Positions 1 through 9,809 of a stretch of 64,000 bases of DNA are shown here, piece by piece. Each line of letters opens with the position of its first letter. Positions within the stretch are counted from its first letter, which is position 1. The notes below the pieces were generated by a model. The model saw only the letters and a list, made by a program, of their open reading frames with translations. It was not told where the DNA came from and did not search any database. Where the stretch lies: assembly GCA_038503035.1 (NCBI GenBank), contig JAVSML010001156.1:1-64000 (forward strand), written 5' to 3'. The translations under genes and the position numbers were made by a program. The DNA is from Crocodylus rhombifer. Lineage: Eukaryota > Chordata > Crocodylia > Crocodylidae.

Positions 1-385
1 TTTTTTGTTAGTGGCATGGTTTAGATCAGTAACAAACAAAACACACATTGATCCTTTGGAGGGAGGGGAGGGCAGAGAGGAGCAAATCTTAGATCAGGTT
101 CCACCGTTTTATAATCAATCTATGTGCCGAACTTCTGTTATGGGTATAGACTGGCTTCCAATCACTTATACCTATAAAAGGATAATATCTTTATCTGGCC
201 CCAGTATCCATTGAATTCAATGGGCCAATCCAGTACCCACAAAATTTTAATGAGAAGGATCCCTTTGACTTATGTTGGTGCTGAATCAGGTCCTCACTGC
301 AGAGAGGTACAATTAGTACAAATACTTGGGGGAAAAACACTCAGTGGGCACATCTATATGTTCAATTAATGTTACTGAATAAACT
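1..385. other. AT-rich stretch, no gene seen
   Basis: I see no coding region here; the short open frame at 5-214 has no recognisable motif. Around 200-300 there are short phrases of the kind 'cattgaattcaatggg' and 'tgaatcaggtcc'. They resemble a degenerate palindromic repeat that also shows at 7870-7940, 11727-11805 and 24890-24990. Confidence 0.6.
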
Positions 386-600
386 CCAGTGCAATTTGAA
401 CTAATTCAGACCTCAAGGTCTACACATGTGTTTAAGCATAGTAATTTACTCTGCTGTTGGATAATTCTTGTGTCTGACAGGACTATCCAAAGGCACAGTA
501 AATTAGTTTACACTGTTTTAATTGCCATGCATGTATAGACAGCAATGCTTTACTGTACAACAAATTAGTTTACTGTGCAGTAAAGTGCAGACACACCCAG
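386..600. repeat. Palindromic MITE-like repeat
   Basis: The segment opens with a 'ctacacatgtg'-type motif, closes with 'gtgcagacaca', and holds several copies of 'agtaaattagttta' and its complement around an inverted centre. The same vocabulary (ctacacatg..., tactgtgcagtaa) recurs at 29250-29515 and 41632-41830, so these look like diverged copies of one non-autonomous family. There is no coding capacity. Boundaries are approximate and the superfamily is not determined. Confidence 0.55.
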
Positions 601-769
601 TAGAATACATATGCCCCAGGACAGATGCAGAAAGAATCTCAGTGATGTGAGAGCAGATAAGGTTATCCTAGTGAAGAAGTGAGGTAAAGAGATCCATGTA
701 GTCACATAGGGTATGTATAGGCATTACATTTAGATTAACCTAACTACCAAATCATACAGCCATGTAGAG

Positions 770-1320
770 GGTATGGCAGGCTACTTGATGTGCCTGCTAC
801 TTTAAGAGGTCAGGCAGCCTGTTGAGCCACCATCAGGTGGAGGTTCAGGGCTAGTTGCAGAGTCAGGGCAGCGACAGGTGAAGCTAGGCCTGATCAAGGG
901 AATCACCTGATTGCAAGGCAGTCACCTGATTGGAGGAGTGCTGGGTTTAGAGAAGGTAAAACCTTCTCTAAACTCAGAAGAAAGACAGAGGGGCCTGGTA
1001 GCCCAGGGAGTGGTTGTATGACCAAGGGGTCTGGCAACCCAAGTGAGGCCACAAGGGAGACTGAGGGGTCTAACAGCCCAGGAGGGGCTATGGGGAGAGA
1101 CCAAGAGGTCTGCAGTCCCAGAGTAGAGTTGAGAGCAGCCAAGGGCTCAGAAGGCCCAGAGAGGAGCTTCATCAGCAATTGGTAGAACACCTGTAAGGAT
1201 GCCATCTGCGGGGCATGGGGCATAGTGTAGGGAAGGTACAGAGACATGCAATTGGCCCATAAGGCCAGGTCCACAATTCAGGTGTCATTATAAGACCAGG
1301 GCAGCCTCCCACATTCCATA
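770..1320. repeat. GC-rich LTR-like or minisatellite block
   Basis: This GC-rich block stands out from AT-rich flanks. It contains a degenerate tandem phrase, roughly 'gaggggtctggcagcccag', repeated about four times between 985 and 1130. A perfect hairpin lies at 945-973. The wording resembles regulatory/untranslated parts of reptile LTR retrotransposons, but no LTR pair, primer site or gag/pol frame is visible. The open frames on the minus strand (903-1274) have the Pro/Leu-rich composition expected of translated GC-rich repeat. The repeat call is fairly safe; the LTR call is weak. Confidence 0.45.
945..973. repeat. Perfect 13-bp-stem hairpin
   Basis: The left arm gtttagagaaggt (945-957) is followed by a 3-base loop and its exact reverse complement (961-973). 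It lies in the GC-rich block 770-1320. No run of T follows, so it does not resemble a terminator. It could be the fold-back centre of a transposon. Confidence 0.8.
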
Positions 1321-1529
1321 TATCATTTAACATCGAGCCGTGATGGGCAAGAGCTGGGCAGACTGCCCACAGAGCAGGGTATTTAAAAACAATTTGCGGG
1401 GTGAGTACCCTGTAACATAGGGCTTAAATACCAAAAAAATGGCATACTTGATGTAAGTTACTACACTTACTCAGGTGAACTAACTTAAATTAAAATCAGG
1501 TTAACCCTATCTCGTGAACACTTGTATGC

Positions 1530-1940
1530 ATTGACAGTACTGCCCTGGGGCTGGAAAAGCCCAGTTGCTTACTTCAGCTCCAGGGCTATGCTATTTCTGC
1601 CTCTCCTCTGACCCTTACTGAGCTGTTTTCAAGCCCCCACCCTCCCCTCAAACAGGACATCGCTTCCCAGACCTGCCAACGGCCCCCCCCAACCTCTTGC
1701 AGACCTGCTAGCACCCACCATTCTGCCTGCCCTTTTACCCCTTCTCCTTCTCCTCCCCATTTCCTTATACCAGTTTCTCCATGTGGCTCCTGGAAGCAGC
1801 AAATGGCTGCACACACTGTTCCTAGCAGTAATGAACTGCTGCATATACTGCTTCCAATCTAGGTCTAGGTGACTTAAAGTAAGATCCCTAGACTTAGACC
1901 AGGTGCAGCAAATGCTTGTTTACACCCCTAAATGGCAATC
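1530..1940. repeat. Pyrimidine- and GC-rich block with inverted arms
   Basis: The block carries local inverted repeats: 'gccctggggct' near 1541 against 'agctccagggc' near 1575, and 'ggtctagg' against 'cctagacttagacc' around 1862-1900. Between them is C/T-rich sequence. The minus-strand open frames here (1586-1844) are Gly/Arg/Trp-rich, typical of translated CT-rich repeat, and I do not consider them genes. It is likely the interior of a non-autonomous element. Confidence 0.4.
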
Positions 1941-4137
1941 TGCAGACTGGAAGGAAGCTTGTTTGTCTTTGAATAGATGGAGTCCTTGAACTCTTTTTGC
2001 TGAAGAAGAGTTTACACTGCTGAATCAGGACCAAGTGACTCATTAACATGAAATCTCTGGCTCCTGAATGCTCCCTGAAAGAGGCACCTGGTTCTGTATC
2101 CCAGCTGAGTTACCTACTCAATAGCTCATCTGGATGCCAAATCCTGTTCCATGACCTTCTTGGCTAAAGCATTGCAAAAATATTGGAACGTTTCTGCTGA
2201 ATAGAGCTTTTAGTCACCAAGTCACTGCTTTTTTTGATGAAAAGCCAAAACACTGAGAGCAAGGGCAGATTATTAACACTTCAGTGTTCCTGCAACCACA
2301 GTTTTGCCCTAGTCTTCGGTGCCTGGCCCTTCATTTCCCTGAATTTCTCCTTTGATTTGTAAAGACATGAAGAGTAGACTGTCATGTCTCCTGAACAACT
2401 TTGTTTAAGATTGTGTCTCATCAAGCACATGTATGGATGCTACTATATGCTCAACTAATGAATCTAGCTTTCATCCTAATGGTATAAATCTGGAGACTAT
2501 TGGAGTAGGAATTACCATGGATGAAATATGTTTGAGATTTAAAAACATTCATTACATAGAACTTATCCACTTTCTAGCTGAAAAAACTAAGATATGCTAT
2601 TCTTTTTCTGGAAAACTAATACATTCTTGGCTATGTTTCAGATGTATTTCCATACAGAGCATGGATTAAATATTCATTTGCTGAAGTAGGAGTTAGAGAA
2701 ATTATCTTGAAAAAGGAACATAATTAACTAATTATAGTAATATTTATTTATATATATTACTTGTGTATATATATACCAGCTCAGCTCAGATGGTCAAGAG
2801 TACTATAACATGTTCCTACATATTCCTAGAATAATTTTCAATGTTTTTTTGCATCTTCCATCATGTGTATCTTTCATTTCTTCTGAATGTTATGATTAAA
2901 AATAGTAAGTTCAACCAGTGATGTAAACAAGCATATAAATATTGTAATGGATGCATGAAATACAACTATAGAACCAGAGCCTTTTAAAAAATTACCCAGA
3001 TGAGTGAAACTGACTTCACTAGGCAAGTTGTTTGATGGAAAGAAACCTATTTAAGTGTTTGTGAGAGTATTTATACTTACCAACATTTGGTCTGTTATGT
3101 TTACATTTATGTAGAAGTTTATATTGAAGTCATACTCACAAAAGAGTAACTACTTTGTGATATTTTAATAACTCCATGATGATTTGTGGGTTTAAAGGTT
3201 GCAATTAGTCAGACAAAATATGTTATCAATTTAGCTTTATTTCCCAACTGTGCTAACCTGTCATTTTTAATTATTATTTTCAGAATCCTGGCAATGATGT
3301 CATCCCTTTTTATTTCCCTAAGCTCTTCAGTGTTCATTTCAAGTGATTGATGGAGGTATGAAAACCATGAGAGTTTCCAAATCCAATATGCTTATAGAGG
3401 TGAGCAGTTTATAGGAAAGGATGGTTAAAATAAAGAATTCTGTTTATCCTTGAAATTTAACAGCTCATTGATTCTGCGGCAGTTCAGATCTCAGTGTATC
3501 TTTTGCACACTCCAGTCAATAGGTTTTTACTATGGGAGAAAAGACGCTTGACACATCCACCCATTAAATCTATTTTGATTTTATTTCATGACTAAAGATT
3601 CTACTATAAAAGAAGAAAATGATGTTTTGTGCTGACCAACTGTTCTAAGATGATAAATCTGGTAAATGTATACACTAATTGCCTAAAGAAGTATTGGCTT
3701 TGGCACTTTTCCTTCTTTCTGAGTACAGGTTTTTGGGTGATTGATACCTAAATCCCCTAAAGGAGTAATTCACAAGACTCCCTTGCTCATAAGCAATTGC
3801 CCTAAGTTTTTAGACTGAAGAATCAGTTGCCTCTGGTTTAATTACTCTTCTTTTGACCCTATTCCCTATTTGACCTTCCTTCATTTCTAGACTGGCCCAA
3901 ATTCAGCAAGAATGTGGAGATGTTGCCACCTCCACCTAGCCCTATTTAGTCTGTAACCTTTTTGATAGGGCATTCTCCTAAGAGATGGAAGATGTGGATT
4001 TGCATCTCCTCAGACTCGATGAAATTAAACCCACACCTTCCACTTCCAGGGTAAGTATTTTAATCAAGAAGCTATTTTACAGAAGATGGACAATGGTAAC
4101 CACCACCTTCTTAAAAGACTGAGCACTGATGAGTTAG
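1941..4137. other. AT-rich stretch, no gene seen
   Basis: Unique-looking AT-rich DNA with many stops in all frames. There is an AT dinucleotide-like patch at 2737-2775 (tatttatatatatt..tatatatata). No splice-bounded exon or RNA gene could be supported. Confidence 0.6.
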
Positions 4138-5150
4138 AATCATAGAAAATTAAGGTTGGAAGGGACCTCAGGAGGTCATCTAGTCCAACCCCCTGCTTAA
4201 AGCAGGACCATCCCTAACTAGATCATCACAGCCAAGGCTTTGTGTAGTCTGGTCTTAAAAACCTCCAAGGATGGAGCCTCTCTGGGTAACTTTACTACCC
4301 TTCTCATGAGAGTTTTTCCTAGTATCTAACCTAAACTTCCCTTGCTGTAACTTGAGACCATTACTCCTTGTTCTGCCATCTGCAACCACTGAAAACAGTT
4401 TAGTTCCATCCTCCTTCAAACCCCTCTTCAGATAGTTGAAGGTTGCTATTAAATCCCATCTCAGTCTTCTCTTCTCCAGACTAAATAAGACCAGTTCCCC
4501 CAGCCTGTCCTCAGAAGTCACATGCCCCAGCCCTCTAACCATTTTCATTGCCCTCTGCTGGACTCTCTCCAGTATATCTACTTCCTTCTGTAGTGGGAAA
4601 CCCAAAGTTTATTTTAGTACTCCAGGTGTGGCCTCACCAGTGCAGAGGAGAGGGGAATAATCACTTCCCTTTCCCTCCTGGTAAAACTCCTACCAATTCA
4701 ACCTAGTATACCATTAATCTTCTTGGCAACAAGGGCACACTGTTGGCTCATATTCAGCTTACTGACCACTGTAACCTCCAGGTCCTCTGCTGCAGAGCTG
4801 CTGCCTAGCCAGTCAGTCCCCGACTTGTACCGGTGCATAGGATTGTTCCATCTTAAGTGCAGGGCATTGCACTTGTCCTTGTTGAACCTCATAAGATTTC
4901 TTTTGGTTGAAACCTCTGATTTGTTTAGGCAGACAAGGTTCACACAATAGTTGGTCTAATAAAAGATATCGGATTCACCCAAAGAACCTTGTCTGCCAAT
5001 GTCCTTAGACCAACACAGCTACAACCTACACCCCTGATTTGTTTACATCACTCTGAATCCTAGCCCTACCCTCCATCATATATATCTACTACTCCCCAAA
5101 GCTTGGTGTCATCTGCCAACTTGATACAGATGCACTCTATGCCATCAACT
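4138..5150 (-). mobile_element. CR1 LINE, old 3'-end fragment
   Basis: Read on the minus strand this is the 3' part of a CR1 non-LTR retrotransposon. The plus-strand start 'aatcatagaaaatt...ggttggaagggacct' is the CR1 3' tail. It leads upstream into the C-terminal end of ORF2, in which [17 protein letters not shown] and [15 protein letters not shown] are readable in the 4255-4605 frame and NMSQQCALVAKKINGILG in the 4698-4943 frame. The frames are broken, so the copy is dead. It is interrupted by a small MITE at 4928-5033. CR1 copies are 5'-truncated by incomplete reverse transcription, which fits the lack of the endonuclease half. Confidence 0.93.
4928..5033. mobile_element. Short MITE inserted in CR1
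   Basis: The insert is 106 bp. The 12-base direct repeat ctgatttgttta flanks it exactly (4916-4927 and 5034-5045) and belongs to the surrounding CR1, so the insertion post-dates the CR1. The start (ggcagacaaggtt) and the phrase aaccttgtctgcc at 4986-4998 are inverted, and the segment matches the right arm of the larger palindromic element at 43627-43855, including 'gtctaataaaag' and 'ttcacccaaagaaccttg'. It looks like an internally deleted copy of that family. Twelve bases is long for a DNA-transposon target duplication; part may be chance. Confidence 0.75.
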
Positions 5151-6042
5151 CGTATCTTTTTTATTAAAACATAGGTGAATTATTTTAAAAGAATAATCTT
5201 GGCCACATGAGGAGATATTACCTATCCAAGTACTTTGCTATCTTTGTTCATTACCTAAATTCAGTAAACTAAATTGCACAAAGCAAAGAATACTTCTACC
5301 ATTTTGGTTTTAAATTTGTATTCTAAATGATATCCACTTTTCTTTAGCAAAATTACTTATAAAACACGCAATACACATTTAGCTAATATAAACAAAAAGT
5401 AGAATTTTGGAATAAAACAGTATGTCTATCCAATTCAGTTTTTCTTGCTGAACGTGTGTGTTTTTTTCATGCTGATTTAATGGATTGTTATGACCTACTG
5501 AGCTAAATTCATCCTTGTTGTAACTCCACTGACTTCATCAGATTTAAAGCAGATATGCAATGCATTTGGCTCATTACCTCTTCTGCTGCCCTGTTACCTG
5601 TCATGCATACCGTTAACCAAAAAATATCTGCTCCATAATAATATAGTGTCAGTGTTTTCCTCAGCTGGTAGCAGCAGTCCTCATGATGGCAGAATTGGCA
5701 GTCAATCTCTTCATCTTCCAGTGAACAAAATATTCCATTACTATAACTGACAGCTGTTGAAGTGCCAACAAAAGCCAAACACTTTACAACCTGTAGTGGG
5801 CCATTTAGTTCCAGGCCAAATAATATATCATCTTACAATATTTTCATCTTTAGTTTGAACAAAGGAAAATGTGATGCTGGTTCCAGAAATGATTCAAGAG
5901 GTCAAGGTGGAAGAATATCACCTTCAGTCTTAGTATTTGGGATATATCAATGATCCTCCTACCTCATAAGCAATGTGCCACTTCATCATTTCACCATGTT
6001 TCATCACTTAGTGTTGGCTGAAAAGTGGGTATAGGAGATATA
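5151..6042. other. AT-rich stretch, no gene seen
   Basis: No motif-bearing frame is present. The open frames at 5509-5778 (minus) and 5762-5953 (plus) have no recognisable domain. A phrase around 5500-5545 (gagctaaattcatcc..actccactgacttcat) resembles an old, widespread amniote repeat, but it is too degraded to name. Confidence 0.55.
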
Positions 6043-6050
6043 GCCTAGAT

Positions 6051-6439
6051 CGGGGTACTCAACCCTTGGCCTGCAGACCAGATCTGACCCCTGGGACTGT
6101 GACCTTGTGTGCTAGATTGAGCATGCAAAATGGTATGTGTCCCAATGCTAGCATACAGGGGCTAGTGTAAGGCAGTATGGCCAAATGTGGGTATCACCAG
6201 TCCCCTGATGCCTGATCCCAGGGCACAAAGGCCAGGCAAAGATGACAGAGGGCTCCAGAGCCCAATCTCAGCCCAGCAGGGCTGGTGCAAGGACCTAAAG
6301 CCCAATCCTGGCCAGTTGGAGGTGGCAGGATTGTTGAACCTCAGGGCCTGATCATAATGTGGGCCATGCATGATCCAGCCTATGAATCAGACCTGCACCA
6401 TTCACTTGGCCCATAAGGCTGAAACTGTAAGCGTCAGTG
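6051..6439. mobile_element. hAT-like non-autonomous element
   Basis: The element starts with cggggtactcaacccttgg, the usual kind of hAT/Charlie-type terminus. It is flanked by the exact 8-base repeat gcctagat (6043-6050 and 6440-6447), the target-duplication length expected for hAT transposons. The interior is GC-rich and non-coding; the frame at 6162-6371 on the minus strand is an artefact. The right terminus is a poor inverted match to the left, so the assignment rests on the left end and the duplication. Confidence 0.65.
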
Positions 6440-6659
6440 GCCTAGATTAAGTTAAGAAATGCTGCTTTTGATCTCATTCACTTATGAGTTAAATTTGGGT
6501 CACTAGGTCAAGTTCTGCTGGATTAGACACGAAATCTAATTCTCAAGATTTCCACTACTCCAACCAGAGGGAAAAAAATACCCAATGGCTTTTGTGTCCA
6601 ACTGAATTGGATGTCCAATGATTAACTGACATCACTTAAATGCTGCATATTGAATTATG

Positions 6660-7025
6660 ATAATGTAAAAGCATAACAGCCTTTAAAGAGTTAATAAGTC
6701 CCTTTTGGTCACATGGCTATCGTAGGCCAAAGTATAAAAGGAAGGGAGAGTTTGGTCAAAGGGAGAGAGCTTTTTTTCCCCCTCCCACCCCCTCCTGATT
6801 GGCTGAGGTAAAAGACAGTCTATGGGGAATTATTCCCCAGTGTTTTTAGTTGATTTGATTTTGTGATGGTTGGCAAAAAACAAGCAAGCCCTGAAGAAAA
6901 AGCCTTATAAGGACTGAGGGTTGGCACTCTGTTTCCATTCCCTGCCTAGTGTCACTGTTCACCGCCTTGCACAGATACTCACAAGTGTTCCCCAGGCCAT
7001 GAACTATTAATAGAAATTAATTGAC
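6660..7025 (+). promoter_or_regulatory. Promoter-like segment, possible solo LTR
   Basis: A TATA-box-like TATAAAAG lies at 6733-6740 and an inverted CCAAT box within gattggctgagg at about 6797. The segment between about 6690 and 6780 has short repeated phrases (ggtcaaagggag, aaggaagggagag). The layout is reminiscent of a solo LTR, but I see no second LTR, no clear primer-binding site and no TG...CA ends that I can fix. It may equally be chance in AT-rich DNA. Confidence 0.25.
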
Positions 7026-7040
7026 GAATATTTTCTCACA

Positions 7041-7370
7041 ATGAATCCGTTTGAGAAAACCCTGACAGAAAAAAAGAAGGTAAATTTACTGAGTAAATTA
7101 GTCATTGTGAATTATTCACACGGCTTTAGTAAAGACATCTGGAAAAAGTTAGCAAATGAAGGATGTTGATTGAAGTCTATAATGAGTAAAAATCAATCCA
7201 AGAGACATGTAGGGTTGCTTGTGGAAAAAAGATGGGATTATTTGAGTGATATGGTAAAAGAGCAGGAAAGTAAAACAAGATTTAAAAAGGGCTGGCATAT
7301 TTGGCTAGATGGCTCTTTCCTGTTTTTGAAATATCTTATGTCTGAACTGGTGGCAGCTCATTCATTGTAG
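7041..7370 (+). other. Short lysine-rich reading frames, unrecognised
   Basis: Downstream of the promoter-like segment, a 42-codon frame begins at 7041 (MNPFEKTLTEKKK...) and stops near 7169. A second, overlapping-frame ORF follows at 7170-7370 (66 residues, Lys-rich, with a WDYLSDMVKEQESKTRFKK stretch). Both are basic and free of low complexity, but I do not recognise a domain. A relic of a retroelement gag-like gene or a processed pseudogene is possible; chance is equally possible. Confidence 0.2.
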
Positions 7371-9465
7371 CTTTGCTGATTACTGCTATTTTACACACAC
7401 GGTGTGAATCAGAAGGAATGGTCTCCATCATTCGCCTTTCTCAGTTCAGTCTTCAGATTGACTGCTTTAATATAGAAGTCAATAAACACCATGCATACTT
7501 ACACCATCCAAAACCAAAGGTATTGGAAACTGGCAAGCTTCAACTTTCTCCCACCAGGAAACCAAGTCTTGGCTTTCAGAATTCATATTTTTATGTGCTC
7601 CATATTTTTATTAAAGAAAAATCTACAAGTTTTTCGATTGCCAGATAAAAGCTGTTTTTGTTGAGGAAAAACTATTAACACCAAGCTGAGATTCAGAAAG
7701 GAAGGAGAAAACAGATTTGTGACAGGATCAGCAAATGTGTTAATTAAGGGTTTTTTTAAGGTTTATCTTTAATATTGTGTCCACCTTTACTCCAACTAAT
7801 TCATGCACTAGATGATTTCATTGGGCAGTCTGCCATATTTTTAGTTTCAGACTGTTCATTTGGATTTTTGTGGCCTGAGCCAAAGCCCATTAAAGTCCAT
7901 GGAAAGATTCCCATTGACTTCAGTGGGCTTTGAAATGTTAAAGTGCTATTCTATTCTAAGAAGTGACCATAAAAAAAAAAACTTGTTCTGTGATTCTCTA
8001 TTTGGTGTCTACAGGTAATTTCAATATTAAATATGATCATTATACTAGTGTAACTAGTATAACTGAGATTTTTCTAATTGCCAAAATCAGGTGAGAATCA
8101 AGCAGGCTATATCCCATCAATTAAGTATCTGTTGTCTAATTGTGTCCTCTGTTGTCTATGTAAAAGATGCACAGAAGTCAGAGGACATTGGGTATAATGG
8201 ACAGTTTAATAAATAAGGATTTTGTTTGTTTTTTCCCGTGTTTTTTGTTTGGTTGGTTTTTTTGAAGGTGCACATGGAGGAATGGAATCCAGCTTGGAGT
8301 CTCAGGCATTAAGTTGATTTTTCAATTCTAACTACAGAAGGAAGCATTAAATACATATTTTTGTTATTTAAGCAAATAAGTATTATTTTGAAAATACACA
8401 GGGAGCATATATGATTAATAAAAATGTGCCATTGTTAATTTTCTTTCAGAGCAGAACTGCACTTTAATACAGTTTTGGACTGTAGTCATCCCTGGTAGAA
8501 CTGTACTGCACTCTGTTTGGACCCAAGTCCCCATGATGATACTGAGAGAAAATAGCATTTTAAGGTAAGAAATACTAATGCAACGTTTCCCCTCTTCTGG
8601 CATTTTCATGGAAAAATATTACATTCTAATAAGACGTTTAAAAATAATAAACAAAAATGGACAATCAGAAGACGGTGTGTCAGGAGAAGACGGCTGCAGG
8701 AGCTGCAGCCTTTGTTGTGTTTTTTTTTTCAACTATTGTAGGTATTAAAACTGACTTGTTAAATAATCACTAATAACATGCTGTACCTCCACTAGATAGA
8801 TACACACTGAAATAAGAGATGGGTTTCCTTCCTTCCTATCTGTTTGTTGTTTCTGTTTCACAGGGTATTTCTTTAATAGTGTTTATAAAAAAATGAGTTT
8901 TATTTCTTGTCCAGAACCATCAGTTATTGGTCAGAGTTACTAAGGATGAATTGTCCTGTCACTTAACAGCAATCACCATATCAGTTTCTCACTCTTGTGA
9001 CTATCTGTGCAATTTTCAAGTGAAAATCAGAAACATGAAGTTGGTGTTGTCCCCAGGTCTTAGACACATGTACGTAAGTACAGTAAAATCTGGTTAAGGG
9101 GCTTAAAATGATGACTAATTAGCCATGTGCCACTAATCAGTAGCTTTTCAGGAGATGTATTTTTGCATGTTATATTGAGACACAGTAAAGAATGGTTTTT
9201 AACATTTGTAATGAAGAAGAAATATATTCCAGAACTTCTGAGCACCAATTATATGTGTTCTGGCTTGTTAGGGACTTAAGTATTTATCTTAACTTATGAC
9301 ATTAAGCTTCTTGCTACGGAAATTTAGCATTCTTACTTACATAGGAATTATATGATTGTGGTGATGTAAAATAATTGTTCAAAGATTTTTTGCTTTGTAG
9401 TCTTACATGCACTCGCTGCTAAAATAAGAGAGAATTTTGCACAGTGGAATAGAATTTCTACATTA
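7371..9465. other. AT-rich stretch, no gene seen
   Basis: No coding or RNA gene is seen. A degenerate palindromic phrase lies at 7870-7940 (gagccaaagcccatt...cccattgacttcagtgggcttt), a weak copy of the family also at 11727-11805 and 24890-24990. A small perfect hairpin (ttatactagt/actagtataa) lies at about 8040-8062. Confidence 0.6.
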
Positions 9466-9469
9466 GAGA

Positions 9470-9806
9470 TGTCCAACTTTGGAGCATTCAAGCATTCAGG
9501 GACTGAAATACTTATGCCCTCCAGGGTACCCTCCAGGCTGTGTGGGCCTCCAACTGTATAGCTTTCCCCACTGTATGGAACCACCATAACCCCGTAACCC
9601 ATGGGCTTCCTGGGCCCCATGTGCAACACTGCCCCACCCCATCCCTGAGGCAGGCCATGGAAGCCAGAGAAGAGATGGGGAACCCAGAGGCCAGTGACAT
9701 CAGCAGCTGGGTAAGTGAGGGGACTGGCATCCTGGAGGAATCCATGGGCCACAAATTAATCTCGCACAGGCTGCATGGAGTTTGCAAGCTGAAGTTTGGA
9801 TGGCCT
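9470..9806. mobile_element. hAT-like non-autonomous element
   Basis: The left end reads gatgtccaactttggagc and the right end gaagtttggatggcc, which are inverted versions of each other with a few mismatches. The interior is GC-rich relative to the flanks and non-coding. The overlapping frames on both strands (9348-9809) come from this GC-rich interior. I could not fix a target duplication. Confidence 0.5.
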
Positions 9807-9809
9807 TAA

